Shown here in pieces: positions 5,285 to 6,832 of a stretch of 6,832 nucleotides of DNA (its first letter is position 1; the number at the start of each line of letters is the position of its first letter). Both the position numbers and the translations under genes were made by a program. The stretch covers positions 1-6,832 of the forward strand of contig JAEYSQ010000144.1 of the NCBI GenBank assembly GCA_023434465.1, in the 5' to 3' direction. This DNA is from Actinomycetes bacterium (GTDB taxonomy: Bacteria; Actinomycetota; Thermoleophilia; Solirubrobacterales; 70-9). The notes beneath the pieces were generated by a model. The model was not told the origin of the DNA. It searched no databases and saw only the letters and a program-made list of their open reading frames with translations.

Positions 5285-6711
5285 ATCACTCCGAAATCCG
5301 TCGCACAAAGATCGTTGCCACCGTCGGACCCGCATCGTGGGACCCGGCCGTACTCGAGCAGTTGATGGTCGCCGGAGTAGACGTATTCCGGCTCAATTTC
5401 TCCCACGGCGACCAGGCGACTCACCAGCGGGTGATCAGGGACATCCGTGAGATCTCCGAGCGGATCGAGATGGAGGTCGGGATCCTCGGGGACCTGCCGG
5501 GGCCGAAGCTGCGGGTCGGCGAGTACCCGGAGGGAGTGGTCGACATCGTTCACGGGGCGACCGTGACGATCACCCCGGAGGATGTCCCCGGCAACTCGAC
5601 CCTGATTCCGGTCGACTGGCCCGAGCTCTGCGAGGCGCTGAGGATCGACGACACGGTCTACCTGGCGGACGGCTCGATCCGGCTGCGGGTGACCGGCAAC
5701 GACGGCAAGGTCGTCGAAGCCGAAGTCGAAGTCGGCGGGCCACTTTCTTCGCACAAGGGGATGAACCTGCCGGGCGTCGAGGCGGGACTGGCCTCGGTCT
5801 CGGCCGGTGACCTGCGCTGGGTCGAGTTCGCGGTCGCCAACCAGCTCGACTACATCGCCGTCTCTTTCGTCCGCACTCCCGAGGATCTCGATCCGGTGCT
5901 GGACAAGCTGAGCGAGCTCAAATCCGGCATACCGATCATCGCCAAGATCGAGAAACCCCAGGCCGCCGACGCGGTGGAGGACATCGCCCTGAAGGCAACC
6001 GGCGGGATCATGGTCGCCCGCGGCGATCTCGGGATCGAGGTGCCACTCTCGAAGGTGCCGGTCCTGCAGAAGAGCCTGATCCGGGCGGCCGGCCAGGCCG
6101 GCAAGACGGTGATCACGGCAACCCAGATGCTGGCCTCGATGGTTTCGGCCAAACGGCCGACCCGGGCCGAAGTGACCGACGTCGCCACCGCGATCTATGA
6201 CGGAACCGACGCGATCATGCTTTCCGAGGAGACGGCGGTCGGCGAGTATCCGGTCGAGGCGGTCAAGGTCATGGACCAGATCGCGCGCGGGACCGAAACC
6301 GACCTGCCCTACTGGGACTGGGTGCTGAACCGGGTCGAGCAGGAAGAGATGGACGTCTCAGACTCGGTGACCCAGTCGGCGGTGATCGCCGCCTACCGGC
6401 TCGGGCTCGAGGCGATCGTGGTTCCGACCTCTTCCGGACGGACCGCCAAGGTGGTGGCCGCTCACCGCCCGCAGGTCCCGGTGCTGGCCGTGACCCACAG
6501 TCTGCGCACCCAGCGGCAGCTCAAGCTGATCTTCGGCGTGCGCCCGGTTCTGAACGACCAGACCACCGAGATCCGCAACCTGCTCTACGAGTGCGCCGAT
6601 GATGCGGTCCGTTTCGGGGCCGCGGCTTCCGGTGATCTGATCGCGATCGTGGCCGGTCTGTCCGATATGAAGCTGGGGACGAACCTGTTCGAGGTCCACC
6701 GGGTGCCATGA
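5281..6711 (+). CDS. pyk: Pyruvate kinase
   Basis: Catalyses phosphoenolpyruvate + ADP to pyruvate + ATP, the last step of glycolysis, in the cytoplasm. Residues are counted from the GTG at 5281 (476 residues, the usual bacterial length). RRTKIVATVGPAS is at 7-19, RLNFSHG at 37-43 and GDLPGPKLRVG at 70-80, the edge of the B domain. AKIEKPQA holds the catalytic Lys222 and Glu224 (metal ligand). GGIMVARGDLGIEVP is at 241-255 and TATQMLASM at 279-287. RPTRAEVTDVATAIYDGTDA leads into MLSEETAVGEYP, where many family members have SGET. The C-terminal domain (about 360-476) has TSSGRTAKVVAAHRP and ends GTNLFEVHRVP, so the gene is complete. An in-frame GTG at 5236 would add 15 residues unlike the family, and it lies inside the leader hairpins, so 5281 is preferred. 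Neither start has a good Shine-Dalgarno sequence. The leader is rich in inverted repeats. A probable aldehyde dehydrogenase gene begins 42 bp downstream. Confidence 0.96.
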   Translation: MNHSEIRRTKIVATVGPASWDPAVLEQLMVAGVDVFRLNFSHGDQATHQRVIRDIREISERIEMEVGILGDLPGPKLRVGEYPEGVVDIVHGATVTITPEDVPGNSTLIPVDWPELCEALRIDDTVYLADGSIRLRVTGNDGKVVEAEVEVGGPLSSHKGMNLPGVEAGLASVSAGDLRWVEFAVANQLDYIAVSFVRTPEDLDPVLDKLSELKSGIPIIAKIEKPQAADAVEDIALKATGGIMVARGDLGIEVPLSKVPVLQKSLIRAAGQAGKTVITATQMLASMVSAKRPTRAEVTDVATAIYDGTDAIMLSEETAVGEYPVEAVKVMDQIARGTETDLPYWDWVLNRVEQEEMDVSDSVTQSAVIAAYRLGLEAIVVPTSSGRTAKVVAAHRPQVPVLAVTHSLRTQRQLKLIFGVRPVLNDQTTEIRNLLYECADDAVRFGAAASGDLIAIVAGLSDMKLGTNLFEVHRVP

Positions 6712-6728
6712 ATTTCTTTCCGTGACTT

Positions 6729-6752
6729 GAACCCGGTTCTGTAGGCTGAACC
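6729..6752. repeat. Three GAACC/GGTTC half-sites around the -10 box
   Basis: GAACC (6729-6733), GGTTC (6735-6739) and GAACC (6748-6752) lie in the short gap between pyruvate kinase and the next gene. The first two form the 11-bp palindrome GAACCCGGTTC. The second and third form another inverted repeat that spans the candidate -10 box. This layout would suit an operator, but it is also compatible with chance in GC-rich DNA. Confidence 0.4.
6742..6747 (+). promoter_or_regulatory. Candidate -10 box for a leaderless transcript of the downstream gene
   Basis: TAGGCT fits the actinobacterial TANNNT pattern and ends six bases before the ATG at 6754, so transcription would start at or next to the A of the start codon. 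No Shine-Dalgarno sequence precedes that ATG, which agrees with a leaderless mRNA. No convincing -35 box is seen. Confidence 0.5.
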
Positions 6753-6753
6753 T

Positions 6754-6832
6754 ATGAGCACCCTTGAAGTCAGGAATCCAGAAGGAACAGAGGTACTGGG
6801 CGAGGTCGGGCTGACCGACCCAGGGGACGTCG
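6754..6832 (+). CDS. Probable aldehyde dehydrogenase family protein, N-terminal 26 codons only
   Basis: The frame opens at ATG 6754 and runs off the right edge. The 26 residues, beginning MSTLEVRNPEGTEVLGEVG and continuing LTDPGDV, resemble the amino end of NAD(P)+-dependent aldehyde dehydrogenases, which oxidise aldehydes to acids. In that family a short strand with 'NP-x-x-G-x-x-(I/L/V)-G-x-V' is followed by a 'D-x-x-D/E-V' helix start. No catalytic residue lies within the window, so the assignment rests on this short pattern. The ATG is chosen because a TANNNT box sits at leaderless distance upstream; no ribosome binding site is present. The gap to pyruvate kinase is only 42 bp without a terminator, so some read-through from pyruvate kinase is possible in addition to its own promoter. 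Confidence 0.6.
   Translation, partial: MSTLEVRNPEGTEVLGEVGLTDPGDV

Noticed and set aside
5140..5754. A 204-codon open frame on the minus strand over the pyruvate kinase start
   Set aside because: It is opposite conserved pyruvate kinase motifs and has the same shadow composition; no start signal or family resemblance.

Overview
The window is a GC-rich stretch of bacterial chromosome. I infer a high-GC Gram-positive (actinobacterial) host, perhaps of the Solirubrobacterales/Thermoleophilia type. The grounds are codon use dominated by G/C-ending codons, an N-terminal-nucleophile acylase of the kind common in actinobacteria, a GTG start, and a probable leaderless gene with a TANNNT box just before its ATG. 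No marker gene fixes the taxon. I see no phage, transposon, CRISPR or plasmid feature.

Left third (1-2275, minus strand): a serine tRNA (GCT anticodon, long variable arm) lies upstream of a two-gene unit reading leftwards. The first gene is a 572-residue thiamine-diphosphate (ThDP) enzyme of the acetolactate synthase/decarboxylase superfamily, with a good ribosome binding site. After a 33-nt gap comes the start of a PLP-dependent, alanine-racemase-fold protein of the 'amino acid deaminase/aldolase' type, cut by the window edge. The two are probably cotranscribed and may act in one small-molecule catabolic route, but the substrate cannot be read from the sequence. The ThDP enzyme keeps its catalytic Glu and GDG motif but lacks both asparagines that normally end the cofactor motif.

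Middle (2276-5100, plus strand): a 234-bp divergent intergenic region, then an 820-residue exported penicillin-acylase-family hydrolase. It has a signal peptide, a predicted self-cleavage serine at residue 323, two likely disulfides and a DxDxDG calcium-binding-like loop. A strong rho-independent terminator follows it, with a second hairpin immediately after.

Right third (5100-6832, plus strand): an unusually structured leader precedes pyruvate kinase, the ATP-forming last step of glycolysis. This leader has a 9-bp long-range inverted repeat, two mutually exclusive hairpins and a four-codon minicistron overlapping the GTG start. After 42 bp comes the first 26 codons of what looks like an aldehyde dehydrogenase, with a -10-like box placed for leaderless transcription and three GAACC/GGTTC half-sites around it.

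Overall this looks like ordinary core and accessory metabolism. I find no convincing new multi-gene system. The points most worth a second look are the altered ThDP motif, the pyruvate kinase leader and the aldehyde dehydrogenase promoter.
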